From Sandaracinaceae bacterium (GTDB lineage: Bacteria > Myxococcota_A > Polyangia > Polyangiales > Sandaracinaceae): 64,000 bases of DNA. The DNA is taken from the NCBI GenBank assembly GCA_040218145.1, contig JAVJQK010000031.1, positions 124,001 through 188,000 of the forward strand, given 5' to 3'. Positions 10,401-18,966 of this stretch are shown piece after piece. The position numbers and the translations under genes were made by a program. Position 1 is the first letter of the stretch. Every line of letters starts with the position of its first letter. Under the pieces are notes generated by a model. It ran no database searches. It worked only from the letters and a program-made list of their open reading frames with translations, and had not been told where the DNA came from.

Positions 10401-12711
10401 CCTGCTCCACGCGCACGCGCGCCTCGCGACCATCGCGCAGAGCGCCAAGGTGGGGGCGCATCACCAGGCGCGGGTCGGCGCGCTGAAGATCGTGCGAGGG
10501 GACGCCCCGGCCGCGCTCACCGCGTACCGGGCCGCCGTCGCGCTGGATCCGCGGAGCCTCGACGCGGTGCGCGGGCTGACCCTCGCGGCGCGCGCGGCGG
10601 CGGACCCCGGCGCCATGGTGCAGGCCGCGCGCATGGAGCGCGACGTCACCCGGGACGAGGCGGTGGCGCTGCAGGTCCTGCTCGAGGCGGCCCGGCTGTT
10701 CTTCGACGCGAACGACGAGGAGACGGCCGCGGCCACCTACGAGGAGGCGCTGCACCTCGACCCGGACAGCCCGGAGGCGGCCACCGGCCTCATGGCGACG
10801 ATGATGAGCGCGACGCTCGTCCCACGCCTGATCGAGCTGCTGACCCTGGCCGCGAGCCGCGCCGACGATCCGAGCCGCGCGTGCATCCTCCACCTCTCGG
10901 TCGCGCTCCTCTGGTCGGACGTCCGGGGGGACCTGCCCGCCTCCATCGCGGCCACCCGCCGCGCGCTCGGGGTCGTGCCCGGCTCGCAGCGCGCGCTGGC
11001 CACCCTCGCGCGCTACCTCGAGGAGAACGCGCAGTACGCCGACGCGGCCAAGGTCCTCGAGGGCGCCCTCGACGCGGCGAGCGGCAAGCCCCGCCTCGAC
11101 GCGCAGCTCTCGCTCGCGCATCTCTACGAAGCGCACCTCGACGCCCCGGAGGAGGCGAAGCAGCAGCTCCGCGCGGTGCTCTCGGCCGACGCCGACCACA
11201 CGGGCGCGCTCACCTCGCTCGTCCGCCTCGAGCGGCTCTCCGGACACGCGGACGAGGCGCTCACCCTCGCGCGGCGACTCATCGAGGTCGTCGAGGAGCC
11301 GGTCGCGCGGGCCGCGGCGCTGGCGGAGATGGCGCAGCTCGAGAAGCAGCGCGGGGATCTCGGCGCGGCGGCCTTGGCGGCGGAGAGCGCGATCGCCATC
11401 CAGGGGCCGCGCGCCCCGGCCGCGCAGCTCTACCGCGGCCTCATCGAGCAGGCCCCGCCCGACCAGGCGAGCTGGGAGCGCTACAGCCGCGCGCTGATGG
11501 CCTACCTCGAGCGCGCCAAGACGCAGCGCGGAGACCTGGCCGCCACCTATCGCGAGCTCGCGCGCGTGTTCGGGGAGAAGCACGATCGGCCCGAGCGCGC
11601 GATCGGCGTGCTCCGCGAGGGCGTGCGCGCGTGCCCCTACGACGCGTCCATCTCGCTCGCGCTCGTCCGCGCGCTGCGGCAGGCGCGCGAGGAAGGCCAG
11701 GCCATCGACGAGCTCCGCCGGCTCCTGGACGAGGACGTGCTCGAGGTGGGGGCGTGGCGGACGCTCGGCGAGGTCATCGCGAACACCGGCGAGCCGGAGG
11801 GTCGCGCCGCGGTGCTCGCGCCCCTCGTCCACCTCGGTCAGGCGACCCCGGAGGAAGAGCAGGCGGTCCGGGGGCGCAAGGTCCGCGCGGGCAAGGCGCC
11901 GGCCGGGCTGCTCGGCCACGGCGGGCTGGAGCAGCTGATGGACTCCCCCGCGCTGCACGACGCGGCGGCCAGCTTCCTCCCCGCGATGGGCGAGATCCTC
12001 TCCAAGCTCGAGGGCGTGGAGTACGAGCGCTGGCGGGTGAACAAGCGGGACCGCGTGCGCCAGGGCGAGCCACACGCCTTGCGTCACTTCGTCGACCGGG
12101 TGGCGCGCGTGTTCGGGGCCACGGAGCTGGACCTCTTCGTCTCCCCCGCGCAGCTCTCGCGCACCTTCATGGTCTCGGGCAGCCCGCCCGCGCTCATCGT
12201 GCCCACCGCCATCGAGTCGGAGCGAGACGCCACCCTCGCCTTCCACCTCGCGCGCCCGCTCGCGCTGCTCTCGCGCCAGCTCCACCCGCTCGATCACATC
12301 GACGACCGGACGCTGGGCCACCTGATGACGGCGACGGTTCGGCAGTTCGAGCCGGGCTTCGTGCTGCACCCGCTGCTCGAGGAGGACGACATCGAGGCCG
12401 AGTCGCGGCGGGTGAGCAAGGCCATCGGCTTCTTCTCGCGCGGACGGCTCCAGGACGCGGCGCTCGCCTTCGCGGCGCAGCCCACGCCGGACATCTTCAT
12501 GTGGGCGCGAGAGATCCGTCGCCTCGCCACCCGCGCCGCCCTGCTCGTCGCCGACGACCTCGTCGCGGTGCTCGGCGCGATCGGCGAGGAGCTCGGCCCG
12601 GACAACTACGCGACCGACCTCGCGCGCTTCTGGATCAGCGACCCCGCGTTCCGCTTCCGGCGCGCCCTCGCGCAGCGCGCGGCCTCCCCGCCGCCGACGC
12701 CCGCGCCCTGA
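7444..12711 (+). CDS. Giant tetratricopeptide-repeat protein (1755 aa)
   Basis: The protein has a proline-rich, probably disordered N terminus of about 110 residues (PPPPSRAVPPPVPPPPQ). About 1250 residues of tandem TPR-like helix pairs follow, recurring every 34-40 residues with motifs such as ADPAAALAVYREGLA, GDAPAAIQTLEAALRARP and LSDPRRALEAHELALAADP. The last 320 residues are not TPR-like (FSRTFMVSGSPPALIVP, then HLARPLALLSRQLHPLDHIDD). Similar C-terminal regions occur in other large myxobacterial TPR proteins, but I cannot assign a function. No signal peptide is evident, so a cytoplasmic scaffold role is likely. The gene sits on the opposite strand inside the split dcw cluster and ends 3 bp from the convergent DUF2252 gene. 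The start at ATG 7444 is the first after the long divergent gap; the frame is open to 7291 but that stretch looks non-coding. Confidence 0.85.
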   Translation: MDEQRPTTRPEDTAEHELPDARPPALQVPPPPSRAVPPPVPPPPQKRPSRPQVAATKPRPSPPPPPPGNKPRERDTDEQSVPVATEEPTQVHVTASVVVGDSHTDEMTRPGLLLGEPGTRPHLGMAAAQLRDLCHAQLAVESQLEREAQLHHALGRLSEGPLQDLDGAAKHYAEVQKRAPDHVPALRGARRVAMALGRHAELPALYDAELAVTRDPGEKARLLHAKGRVLERRLADPAAALAVYREGLAHAPGDVVLLKALERGYRRDESWPALADTYARLADAVDDPPLRAAWTALRAHLTEAKLGDAAQAAVLYENALATDPHASDALAHVKRLGASQRRWPQLVAALRTEHELCRDKDARQSILCAIARVQERALGDAPAAIQTLEAALRARPADPSLLRELARLSAETGRTREQADALARLIETVSAPHEVVRLAMTLGQLHEGALRSEDAALGWFERALTADPRHRGAAAALERLLRGREAWPEVLAVLETRAAALTDPEAQAQLHHRMGELHERRLHDPDEATRQHARALALDPTHHESFIALTRLLSHAGRWHELVEIYERAVDRAPHDPEAIAWLFRLGAVLEDRLDDPAAALSTFERILERDASHLGAWHAVQRAAERAGRRDRLREALRSEAALTEDASRRDALLHRAAEIDAESDPQAACRALEALLARTTQHRASLETLARLRDEAGHHEALVGVLERLLPIVPLAEKARLHARIAELHERHLADDARAIVSYRHALAIDEKAATQAALADALERSGRWEELATCRRAQLDRLTSPVERAATAHALGVLFEEQLSDPRRALEAHELALAADPLYRPSLDARERLLTDAAAWDRLADAIATEAEASGDGFTRTQASLRKAVVLSQRGASITRALESFRPVFSAKPEHAGALVAVEALYGRTGDEAGLDATYARMADVLGAKAAVHAALEELAAARSERGEESADILRRILDARPEDRSALERLADDAEQRGDAETLLHAHARLATIAQSAKVGAHHQARVGALKIVRGDAPAALTAYRAAVALDPRSLDAVRGLTLAARAAADPGAMVQAARMERDVTRDEAVALQVLLEAARLFFDANDEETAAATYEEALHLDPDSPEAATGLMATMMSATLVPRLIELLTLAASRADDPSRACILHLSVALLWSDVRGDLPASIAATRRALGVVPGSQRALATLARYLEENAQYADAAKVLEGALDAASGKPRLDAQLSLAHLYEAHLDAPEEAKQQLRAVLSADADHTGALTSLVRLERLSGHADEALTLARRLIEVVEEPVARAAALAEMAQLEKQRGDLGAAALAAESAIAIQGPRAPAAQLYRGLIEQAPPDQASWERYSRALMAYLERAKTQRGDLAATYRELARVFGEKHDRPERAIGVLREGVRACPYDASISLALVRALRQAREEGQAIDELRRLLDEDVLEVGAWRTLGEVIANTGEPEGRAAVLAPLVHLGQATPEEEQAVRGRKVRAGKAPAGLLGHGGLEQLMDSPALHDAAASFLPAMGEILSKLEGVEYERWRVNKRDRVRQGEPHALRHFVDRVARVFGATELDLFVSPAQLSRTFMVSGSPPALIVPTAIESERDATLAFHLARPLALLSRQLHPLDHIDDRTLGHLMTATVRQFEPGFVLHPLLEEDDIEAESRRVSKAIGFFSRGRLQDAALAFAAQPTPDIFMWAREIRRLATRAALLVADDLVAVLGAIGEELGPDNYATDLARFWISDPAFRFRRALAQRAASPPPTPAP

Positions 12712-12714
12712 GCT

Positions 12715-14109
12715 TCACTCGTAGATCTTGTCGACGAACTGGAGCGCCCCGAGCGACCAGTCCTCGCAGAACGCGCGGTGGTCGCGATAGATGCGCTCCA
12801 CCGTCTCCTCCGCGAAGCGCAGGATGTCCTCGATGAGCAGCGCGTCCTCGCCGATGGCCTCGAGGATCCGCTTCTCCGCGTTGCCCTCCATCACGCCGGT
12901 GTCTCCGTCGGCGAGCGCGTGCGCCTGCGCGAGCGAGGTGCCACAGATGCGCGCGTACCGCTTCCACTTCTTCCTCGAGAGATCGTCGATGTCGATCTCC
13001 TCCTTGTACGGGCTGCGCTCGCGCACGAGGAAGCTCTCGCCGCCGATCTCGGCCTTGCCGTAGAACGGGTCGCCGCCCACGAGGTGCACGGCCTGCGCGT
13101 TGACCACCCGATCCGCCTCTCCGTCCATCTGCTTCTGCGAGGGCGGCGCGAGCCCGGCGAGAGCCGACCGACGCGCGCGCTTGAGCTCGAGGATGACGTC
13201 GTCGGTTCCGTCCTCGCTCAGGCCCTCGAGCAGCACCCAGTAGCGCGCGAGCCCGAGCGACGCCGTGCCCGAGCCCTTCCGCTCGGCGACGTCCTTCACC
13301 TTCAGGTTCCCCGCGCGCGCGGGCAGCTCCGCCAGGTCGTTCTTCTCCGCGTACTCGTCGATGATGTCCTGGAACTCGTCGACCCGGCTCGGGAGCGGCA
13401 CGAGCTTCTCATCGGCCACGAAGCGACCGCGCTTCTCGCCGAGGTACTTCTGGAGCCACGGCTCGCGATCACGCTGGGCGCGCTGGAGCAGCTTCCGGAT
13501 CAGCTTCGGGCTGTTGTCGATGCGGAGCTGGTAGTGCATCTCGCTGTCGTCACGCGCGAAGCTCCGGAGCCCCTCGAGGTAGCCCTGCACCAGCCTCTTC
13601 GCGATCTTGCGGAGGTGCTTCCGTTTGACGCCCTGCTCCCGCGCCGCGATCATGAAGCCGACCGCGCCGCGCTTCAGATCCCATGTGAACGGCGCAAAAT
13701 AAGCTTCGTCGAAGTCGTTCACACCGAAGATGGGCGTGTTGTCGACCGAGGGCATCACGCCGAAGTTCTCGGGGTGCACGTCGCCCAGCGTGAGCACGGT
13801 GGGCATCCACGCGTCCTCGCCCGCCATGTCGCGATAGAAGAGCAGGCACGTCCCCCGGAAGTACGAGTAGACCGAGCCCGCGAGCTTCTCGAACTTCGTC
13901 GCGGCGCCCTCCGGACGCTGATGGATGCGCTGCGCGTGATCTTCGCGCAGGGTCTGCCGCACGTAGAGGCGGCGGTCCTCCGGCGGCAGGTGCCGCGGCA
14001 GCATGACGAACTCGCCCGACGCCCTCCGGCGCGCGAGCTCCGCGAAGTCCCCGAACCGCGAAGCCGTGGGCGGCTCTCCGCCCGGATTGTGAGTGCGAGG
14101 CATGTCCAC
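12715..14109 (-). CDS. DUF2252 family protein (kinase-like fold)
   Basis: This 464-residue protein matches the DUF2252 family, whose members resemble aminoglycoside phosphotransferase/protein-kinase folds. Visible landmarks are FEKLAGSVYSYFRGTCLLFYRDM, LGDVHPENFGV (a catalytic-loop-like HxxN), GVNDFDEAYFAPFTWDLKR (DFD metal-site-like) and, toward the end, GTSLAQAHALADGDTGVMEG. The substrate is unknown. The start is uncertain between GTG 14109 and ATG 14103; GTG is preferred because an AGAG lies 7 nt upstream. It is one of the three genes interposed between the two dcw blocks and converges on the giant TPR gene. Confidence 0.87.
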   Translation of the reverse strand: MDMPRTHNPGGEPPTASRFGDFAELARRRASGEFVMLPRHLPPEDRRLYVRQTLREDHAQRIHQRPEGAATKFEKLAGSVYSYFRGTCLLFYRDMAGEDAWMPTVLTLGDVHPENFGVMPSVDNTPIFGVNDFDEAYFAPFTWDLKRGAVGFMIAAREQGVKRKHLRKIAKRLVQGYLEGLRSFARDDSEMHYQLRIDNSPKLIRKLLQRAQRDREPWLQKYLGEKRGRFVADEKLVPLPSRVDEFQDIIDEYAEKNDLAELPARAGNLKVKDVAERKGSGTASLGLARYWVLLEGLSEDGTDDVILELKRARRSALAGLAPPSQKQMDGEADRVVNAQAVHLVGGDPFYGKAEIGGESFLVRERSPYKEEIDIDDLSRKKWKRYARICGTSLAQAHALADGDTGVMEGNAEKRILEAIGEDALLIEDILRFAEETVERIYRDHRAFCEDWSLGALQFVDKIYE

Positions 14110-14237
14110 GGTTCATCTCTAGGTCCGCCACGCCTCGCACCAAACGTCCCCGAACACGAAGGCGCCGCGCACGCTTCGCGCGGGCATCGACGGCGACCTC
14201 GATCCGGCCACCGCGCGATCGGACCCGCCGCGCCGCC

Positions 14238-14909
14238 CTACTCCCGCGGCGGCACGTCCACGCCCACGACCACCCCTAACGACGCGTCGAGATCGATCAC
14301 GGTGGGGCGGCGCTCACACTCCCAGGTCGTCACGTTGAAGTACGACGTGCCGCCCTCGACCCAGCGCCCGCCGTCCTGGTGAATGTGGCCGAAGAGATGC
14401 GCTCGCGGCGCGATGCGCGTCACGCGCGCGCGCAGGTCCTGACAGCCCTGGCGCCCCGGGACCGGCCCGCGATCGCCGAACCCGTGGGGCGGGCCGTGGG
14501 TGATCAAGACATCGGTCTGTGGCGGGATGAGCGCCCACCGCGCGGCGAGCGCGGGTCCGCGCGCCAGGTTGAACGCCCAGTCGTTGTACGCCGGCTGCCA
14601 CGGGCTCCCCCAGAAGCGCACGCCGTCGACCACGCAGCCGTCGTCCTCGAGGTACACGACGCCGGCCCCGAGAGCGGCGAGGGCCGCGTCCCGCTCGCGT
14701 GCGAAGCACCAGTCGTGGTTCCCCGCGACGACGATCTTGTGCCTGTGAGGCAGCCCCCGGATCCACGCCGCGACCGGCCCCAGCTCCTCCAGCGTCCCGC
14801 CGCGCAGCAGATCGCCCGCGTGCACGAACACATCTCCGTCGGGCAGCGGCCCGAGGTCCGCTTCGAAGGTGTGAGTGTCCGCGACGGCGACGATCCGCAT
14901 GCGACCCAT
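14238..14909 (-). CDS. Calcineurin-like metallophosphoesterase
   Basis: This 223-residue protein carries all five metallophosphoesterase motifs in order: ADTHTFE (DxH), GDLLRGG (GDxx), GNHDW (GNHD), THGPPHG (GHxx-type) and FGHIHQDGG (GHxH). These bind a dinuclear metal centre. It resembles the Ser/Thr phosphatase-like, UPF0046-type subgroup; the substrate is unknown. The start is ATG at 14909 or 14900, both near the first beta strand (MRIVAVADTH). It follows murG with a gap of about 105 bp, in the same direction. Confidence 0.88.
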   Translation of the reverse strand: MGRMRIVAVADTHTFEADLGPLPDGDVFVHAGDLLRGGTLEELGPVAAWIRGLPHRHKIVVAGNHDWCFARERDAALAALGAGVVYLEDDGCVVDGVRFWGSPWQPAYNDWAFNLARGPALAARWALIPPQTDVLITHGPPHGFGDRGPVPGRQGCQDLRARVTRIAPRAHLFGHIHQDGGRWVEGGTSYFNVTTWECERRPTVIDLDASLGVVVGVDVPPRE

Positions 14910-15000
14910 GGTGCCGCACCGCGCCCCCTGGCGCAGCGGTCCGCTCTCAGTGGGCGCCGACGAGGGGATCGACTCGCGATCGTCGCGCGGCGACCCACCC

Positions 15001-15022
15001 CTCAATCGACGTTCTCAATCGA
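15001..15022. repeat. 13-nt-spaced direct repeat duplicating the murG stop codon
   Basis: CTCAATCGA occurs at 15001-15009 and 15014-15022, 13 nt apart. On the minus strand each copy reads TCGATTGAG and contains TGA; the upstream copy holds the real murG stop (15015-15017). Confidence 0.8.
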
Positions 15023-16289
15023 TCATGGCCGGGACGGGCGTGCGGAGCTGGAGGTACGCGGTGGGGCGCGGACCGCGGCGTCGGCTGAGGTAGGCGAGCT
15101 CGCGGCCCGAGCGGAAGTCGACGGCGGAGAGCTGGTGGCCGCCGCCGCCGCCGTTGGTGCGCGAGCGGGGCGGCTCGCTGCGGCGCGGCGCGGGGCCCCC
15201 GAGCCACGCGAAGAGGTCGTCGACGATCGCGGCCGCGGCCTCGGGCTTGCCATGGCGCCGCGCGGCGTCGGCCATCTGCTTGCGCGCCGCGTCGTCGTCG
15301 AGGAGTCGGCCCGCCTCGGCGGCGAGGGTCTCGACGCTCAAGGCCGCCTCTCGGATGGCGATCGCGGCGCCCTCGCTCTGGAGGGCCTCGGCGTTGCGCG
15401 CCTGGTGGTCGTCCGCCGCGTGCGGGTACGGCACGAGGATGGCGGGTCGGCCGATGGCGCAGACCTCGGCGAGGGTGGTGGCGCCGGCCCGGGCGATGAC
15501 CAGCGCGGCGGAGGCGTAGGCCTTCGCCATGTCGTCCACGAAGCTCACGACCTGCGCGGGGACGCCCAGCTCGCGGTAGCGCGCCTCGACCTCCTCCTTC
15601 ATCGCGGCGCCGGTCTGGTGCACGACCTCGAGCCCGCGCTCGGCGAGCCCGAGCTGCGCGAGCGCGGCGGGCACGGTCTCGTTGAGCGCCTTCGCGCCCT
15701 GGCTCCCGCCCAGCACGAAGACCTTGCGCGAGCGCGCCTCGAAGCCGTCCGGATCACTCAGGGCGGCGCGCGCCGCGTCGACGAAGGTGCGCCGCACGGG
15801 GTTGCCGAGCAGCTTCGCGCGGCGGCCGATCTGCGCGGCCGCCTCGTCGAACGCCACGTAGGCGCGACCGGCCAGCGGCGCGATCACGCGGTTCGTCAAG
15901 CCGACGTGCGCGTTTTGCTCGAGGATCGCCGTCGGGACGCCGCGCGCCGCTGCGGCGAGCAGCATCGGCCCGCTCGCGTAGCCGCCCACGCCGATCACGA
16001 GGTCGGGCTTCAGCTCCCTGATGAGGCCCGAGGCGCGGGTGAACGCGCCGGGGAGCATCATCAAGCTCTTCATCAGCTCCGCCGCGGTCCGCCCCTTGAG
16101 CGGCGCCACGTCGAGCAGCTCGAGCCGCTCGCCCCGCTCGGGCAGCACGCGCGCCTCGATGCCCTTCTCGGTCCCCACGAAGGTGACCTCGACGTCGGGC
16201 TGCCTCCGGCGGAGCTCCTCCACCACGGCGACGCCGGGGAAGAGATGTCCGCCGGTTCCCCCTCCGGCCACGATGAGTCGTCGAATCAT
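15015..16289 (-). CDS. murG: UDP-N-acetylglucosamine--N-acetylmuramyl-(pentapeptide) pyrophosphoryl-undecaprenol GlcNAc transferase MurG
   Basis: MurG is the membrane-associated glycosyltransferase that converts lipid I to lipid II. The N-terminal glycine-rich loop AGGGTGGHLFPG is diagnostic, followed by GVGGYASGP, EQNAHVGLTNR, LGGSQGAKALNE, the UDP-GlcNAc-binding RAGATTLAEVCAIGRPAILVPYP, and DDHQARNA. At 424 residues it is about 60 longer than typical MurG. The excess is a C-terminal tail after residue 365 rich in Pro, Arg, Ser and Gly, possibly disordered. Its ATG overlaps the ftsW stop (ATGA). It is the last gene of the main dcw block. Confidence 0.95.
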   Translation of the reverse strand: MIRRLIVAGGGTGGHLFPGVAVVEELRRRQPDVEVTFVGTEKGIEARVLPERGERLELLDVAPLKGRTAAELMKSLMMLPGAFTRASGLIRELKPDLVIGVGGYASGPMLLAAAARGVPTAILEQNAHVGLTNRVIAPLAGRAYVAFDEAAAQIGRRAKLLGNPVRRTFVDAARAALSDPDGFEARSRKVFVLGGSQGAKALNETVPAALAQLGLAERGLEVVHQTGAAMKEEVEARYRELGVPAQVVSFVDDMAKAYASAALVIARAGATTLAEVCAIGRPAILVPYPHAADDHQARNAEALQSEGAAIAIREAALSVETLAAEAGRLLDDDAARKQMADAARRHGKPEAAAAIVDDLFAWLGGPAPRRSEPPRSRTNGGGGGHQLSAVDFRSGRELAYLSRRRGPRPTAYLQLRTPVPAMID

Positions 16290-17572
16290 GCCGTACCTCC
16301 CAGCGCGACACGCGGGGGCTTCGCCCTGCCCTTCTTCCGCGTGGCACGTTCCTCGACGCCGTCCGGAGCAGGCTGCTCCCTCGGGCGTGAAATGTTGAGC
16401 AGGACCCCCACCGCCGCGCTGTTGACCAGCAGGGAGGAGCCGCCGTAGCTGATGAAGGGCAGCACCAGGCCCTTCGTGGGGAGCATGCCCATCGCCACCG
16501 CGAGGTTGGTGAAGGCCTGCATGCCCAGGAACATCGTGATCCCGATCGCGAGGTAGGTGCCGTACTCGTCGACCGCGCCGAACGCGGCCCGGATCCCCCG
16601 CGCGAAGACGAGCGCGAACGCGCCGATCAACAGGATGAGCCCCGCGAAGCCGAGCTCCTCGCCGACGATGGCGCTGATGAAGTCCGTGTGCGCCTCGGGC
16701 AAGTAGAAGAGCTTCTGCAGGCTGTCGCCGATGCCCACGCCCCAGAAGCCGCCCGAGCCATAGCTGAGCAGGGACTCGGCCACCTGATAGCCCGCGCCCT
16801 GCCGCGTGCCGAAGGGATCCATGAACGCCTCGAAGCGGCGGACCCGATACGGCGAGCTCGCGATGAGCGCGTACACGATCGGCGCGGTCAGGAGCCCGGC
16901 GCCGAGGATGTAGCCGAGCTTCGCGCCCGCGGTGAAGAGGAGCACGAAGGTGAGCAGCCCGATCATCACCGCGCTGCCGAAGTCGGGCTGCTTCAGGCAG
17001 AGCAACATCACGAAGCCGGCCACGAGCACGTGCGGCAGGAACCCGACGCTGAACGACTTGATCTTCTCGCGCTTCTTCGAGAGCGAGTACGCCAGGTAGA
17101 AGATGATCGAGACCTTGGCGACCTCGGCCGGCTGGATGTGGATGGGCCCGAGCGCGATCCAGCGCGCCGCGCCGCCAGCGCTGTGGCCGAAGCCGAGCGC
17201 GACGAACGCCATCAGGCCGACGACCCCGGCGAGCAGCGGATAGGTCAGCGGCCGGTAGCGGTGGTAGTCGATGCGCGCGACGGCGACGATGAGCGGGAGC
17301 GCGACGAGCGCGAAGATGCCCTGCCGGATCAGGAAGAAGTAGCCGTTGTCGTAGCGCTGCGCGGCGAAGACGGCGCTCGCGCTGTAGACCATGACGACGC
17401 CGAACGCGATCAACGCGATGATCGTGCCGTAGAGCACCGCGTCGGCGGGCCCGATGACCTTCGGCGGCCCGGCCTTCTTCGGGCGCTCCTCGGCCGCGGC
17501 CACGGTCTTCCGCTCGGCCTTGGCCGGCTCGTCCTTCGGACCGCGGCGGAGGATGGCGCGCAGCACGCTCAC
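16286..17572 (-). CDS. ftsW: Peptidoglycan glycosyltransferase FtsW
   Basis: FtsW is the SEDS-family septal glycosyltransferase that polymerises lipid II together with its class B PBP. The 428-residue protein has a Lys/Ala-rich cytoplasmic N-terminal extension of about 40 residues and then about ten transmembrane helices. SEDS landmarks include VMVYSASAVFA, GGAARWIALGPIHIQPAEVAK, LLCLKQPDFGSA, PEAHTDFISAIVGEELGF and the signature GLVLPFISYGGSSLLVN. The start is GTG at 17572, overlapping the murD stop (GTGA). Confidence 0.96.
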   Translation of the reverse strand: MSVLRAILRRGPKDEPAKAERKTVAAAEERPKKAGPPKVIGPADAVLYGTIIALIAFGVVMVYSASAVFAAQRYDNGYFFLIRQGIFALVALPLIVAVARIDYHRYRPLTYPLLAGVVGLMAFVALGFGHSAGGAARWIALGPIHIQPAEVAKVSIIFYLAYSLSKKREKIKSFSVGFLPHVLVAGFVMLLCLKQPDFGSAVMIGLLTFVLLFTAGAKLGYILGAGLLTAPIVYALIASSPYRVRRFEAFMDPFGTRQGAGYQVAESLLSYGSGGFWGVGIGDSLQKLFYLPEAHTDFISAIVGEELGFAGLILLIGAFALVFARGIRAAFGAVDEYGTYLAIGITMFLGMQAFTNLAVAMGMLPTKGLVLPFISYGGSSLLVNSAAVGVLLNISRPREQPAPDGVEERATRKKGRAKPPRVALGGTA

Positions 17573-18966
17573 GCGGCGCCTCCGTTCTCTTCTTCCGCGG
17601 CCGCGGGCGTCTCGGGCAGCGCCCGCACGGCGTCCTGGAAGACGTCGCCGCGGTGGGCGTACGAGCGGAACATGTCGAAGCTCGAGCAGGCCGGCGCGAG
17701 GAGCACGAGGTCGCCGGCTTCGGCCAGGCTCCGCGCCTCGTTCACCGCGGCCTCCATCGAGTCCGCGAAGCGGATCGGCAGCCGGAGCGACGCCATCTCT
17801 CGCGCGATGAGCTGCGCGCTCTTGCCGATGAGCACGACGGCGCGGCCCACGCTCGCGAGGCGCTCGACGAGCGGCGCGTAGCTGCCGCCCTTGTCCACGC
17901 CGCCCGCGATGAGCACCGCCTTCTTGCTCGGCGAGGCGAGCCCGTCGAGCGCGGCGACCGTCGCGCCCACGTTCGTCGCCTTGGAGTCGTCGATGTAGGT
18001 GACGCCGTCGAGCTCCCGCACCTTCGCCGCGCGGTGCGGCAGCCCACCCACCTCACGCAGGGTCTCGCTCATCGCCTCCGGGCTCGCGCCCGCGATCCGC
18101 GCGACGAGCACCGCGGCCGCGGCGTTCTCGTGGTTGTGGCGGCCCTGGAGCAGGATCTCGGACAGCGGCAGGCTCCAGCCCGTCTTGAGGTCGACGAGCG
18201 CGTCTCCCTCGACCCGCACGATCCCGTCCTGCCCGCCGAAGCCGTGTCGGCCCACGTTGGCCGTCATCGGGCCGAGCTGCTTGCAGACGTCGTCGTTGGC
18301 GGGGAGCACCGCGTGGTCGCCCCGGCGCTGCGCGGCGAAGATGTTCGACTTCGCCCGCGCGTAGTCGTCCTGGCTCTTGTACCGGTCGAGGTGATCGGGG
18401 CTCAGGTTGAGCAGCGCGGCGACCTTCGGGCGCAGCAGCCGGACCTTCTCCAGCTGGAAGCTCGACAGCTCGAGCACGACGCGGCCGTCGGGCGTGTCCG
18501 CCTCGCTGCCCACCGCCTCGCAGGCGGCGCGGCCGAGGTTGCCGCCGAGGAACGTGACGAAGCCGCTGCGGCGGAGCATCTCCCCGACGAGCGTCGTGAC
18601 GGTGCTCTTGCCGTTGGTGCCCGTGATCGCGATGAGCGGCGCCCCGAGGAAGCGCGAGGCGAGCTCGACCTCGCCGATCACCTCGACGTCTCGGAAGAGC
18701 TCCGCCAGCTCGGGGATGGGCGGCACGCCAGGGGAGAGCACGACGAGCTCGACGCCCTCGAAGAACGCCGGGTCGTGCGAGCCGAGCGCCAGCGTCACGC
18801 CCTGGCCTTCCAGCGCGAGCGCGCGCGGGTCGAGCGCGTCCCGCTCGCGGCGATCGTTCAAGATCACCTCGGCGCCGCGACGGACGAGCAGCTCCGCCGC
18901 CGCGAGCCCACTCGCGCCCGCGCCGATCACCGCCACCTTTCGGTCCTCGACCTCCAACACCGTCAC
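17569..18966 (-). CDS. murD: UDP-N-acetylmuramoylalanine--D-glutamate ligase MurD
   Basis: MurD adds D-glutamate to UDP-MurNAc-L-Ala. The protein (about 465 residues) shows the N-terminal Rossmann motif VAVIGAGASGLAAAELL, the ATP loop GTNGKSTVT, LELSSFQLE, NLSPDHLDRY, GRHNHENAAAA and DDSKATN, all typical of MurD. The chosen start, GTG at 18966, overlaps the mraY stop (GTGA) like its neighbours; a second GTG at 18960 is also possible. Confidence 0.95.
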   Translation of the reverse strand: MTVLEVEDRKVAVIGAGASGLAAAELLVRRGAEVILNDRRERDALDPRALALEGQGVTLALGSHDPAFFEGVELVVLSPGVPPIPELAELFRDVEVIGEVELASRFLGAPLIAITGTNGKSTVTTLVGEMLRRSGFVTFLGGNLGRAACEAVGSEADTPDGRVVLELSSFQLEKVRLLRPKVAALLNLSPDHLDRYKSQDDYARAKSNIFAAQRRGDHAVLPANDDVCKQLGPMTANVGRHGFGGQDGIVRVEGDALVDLKTGWSLPLSEILLQGRHNHENAAAAVLVARIAGASPEAMSETLREVGGLPHRAAKVRELDGVTYIDDSKATNVGATVAALDGLASPSKKAVLIAGGVDKGGSYAPLVERLASVGRAVVLIGKSAQLIAREMASLRLPIRFADSMEAAVNEARSLAEAGDLVLLAPACSSFDMFRSYAHRGDVFQDAVRALPETPAAAEEENGGAA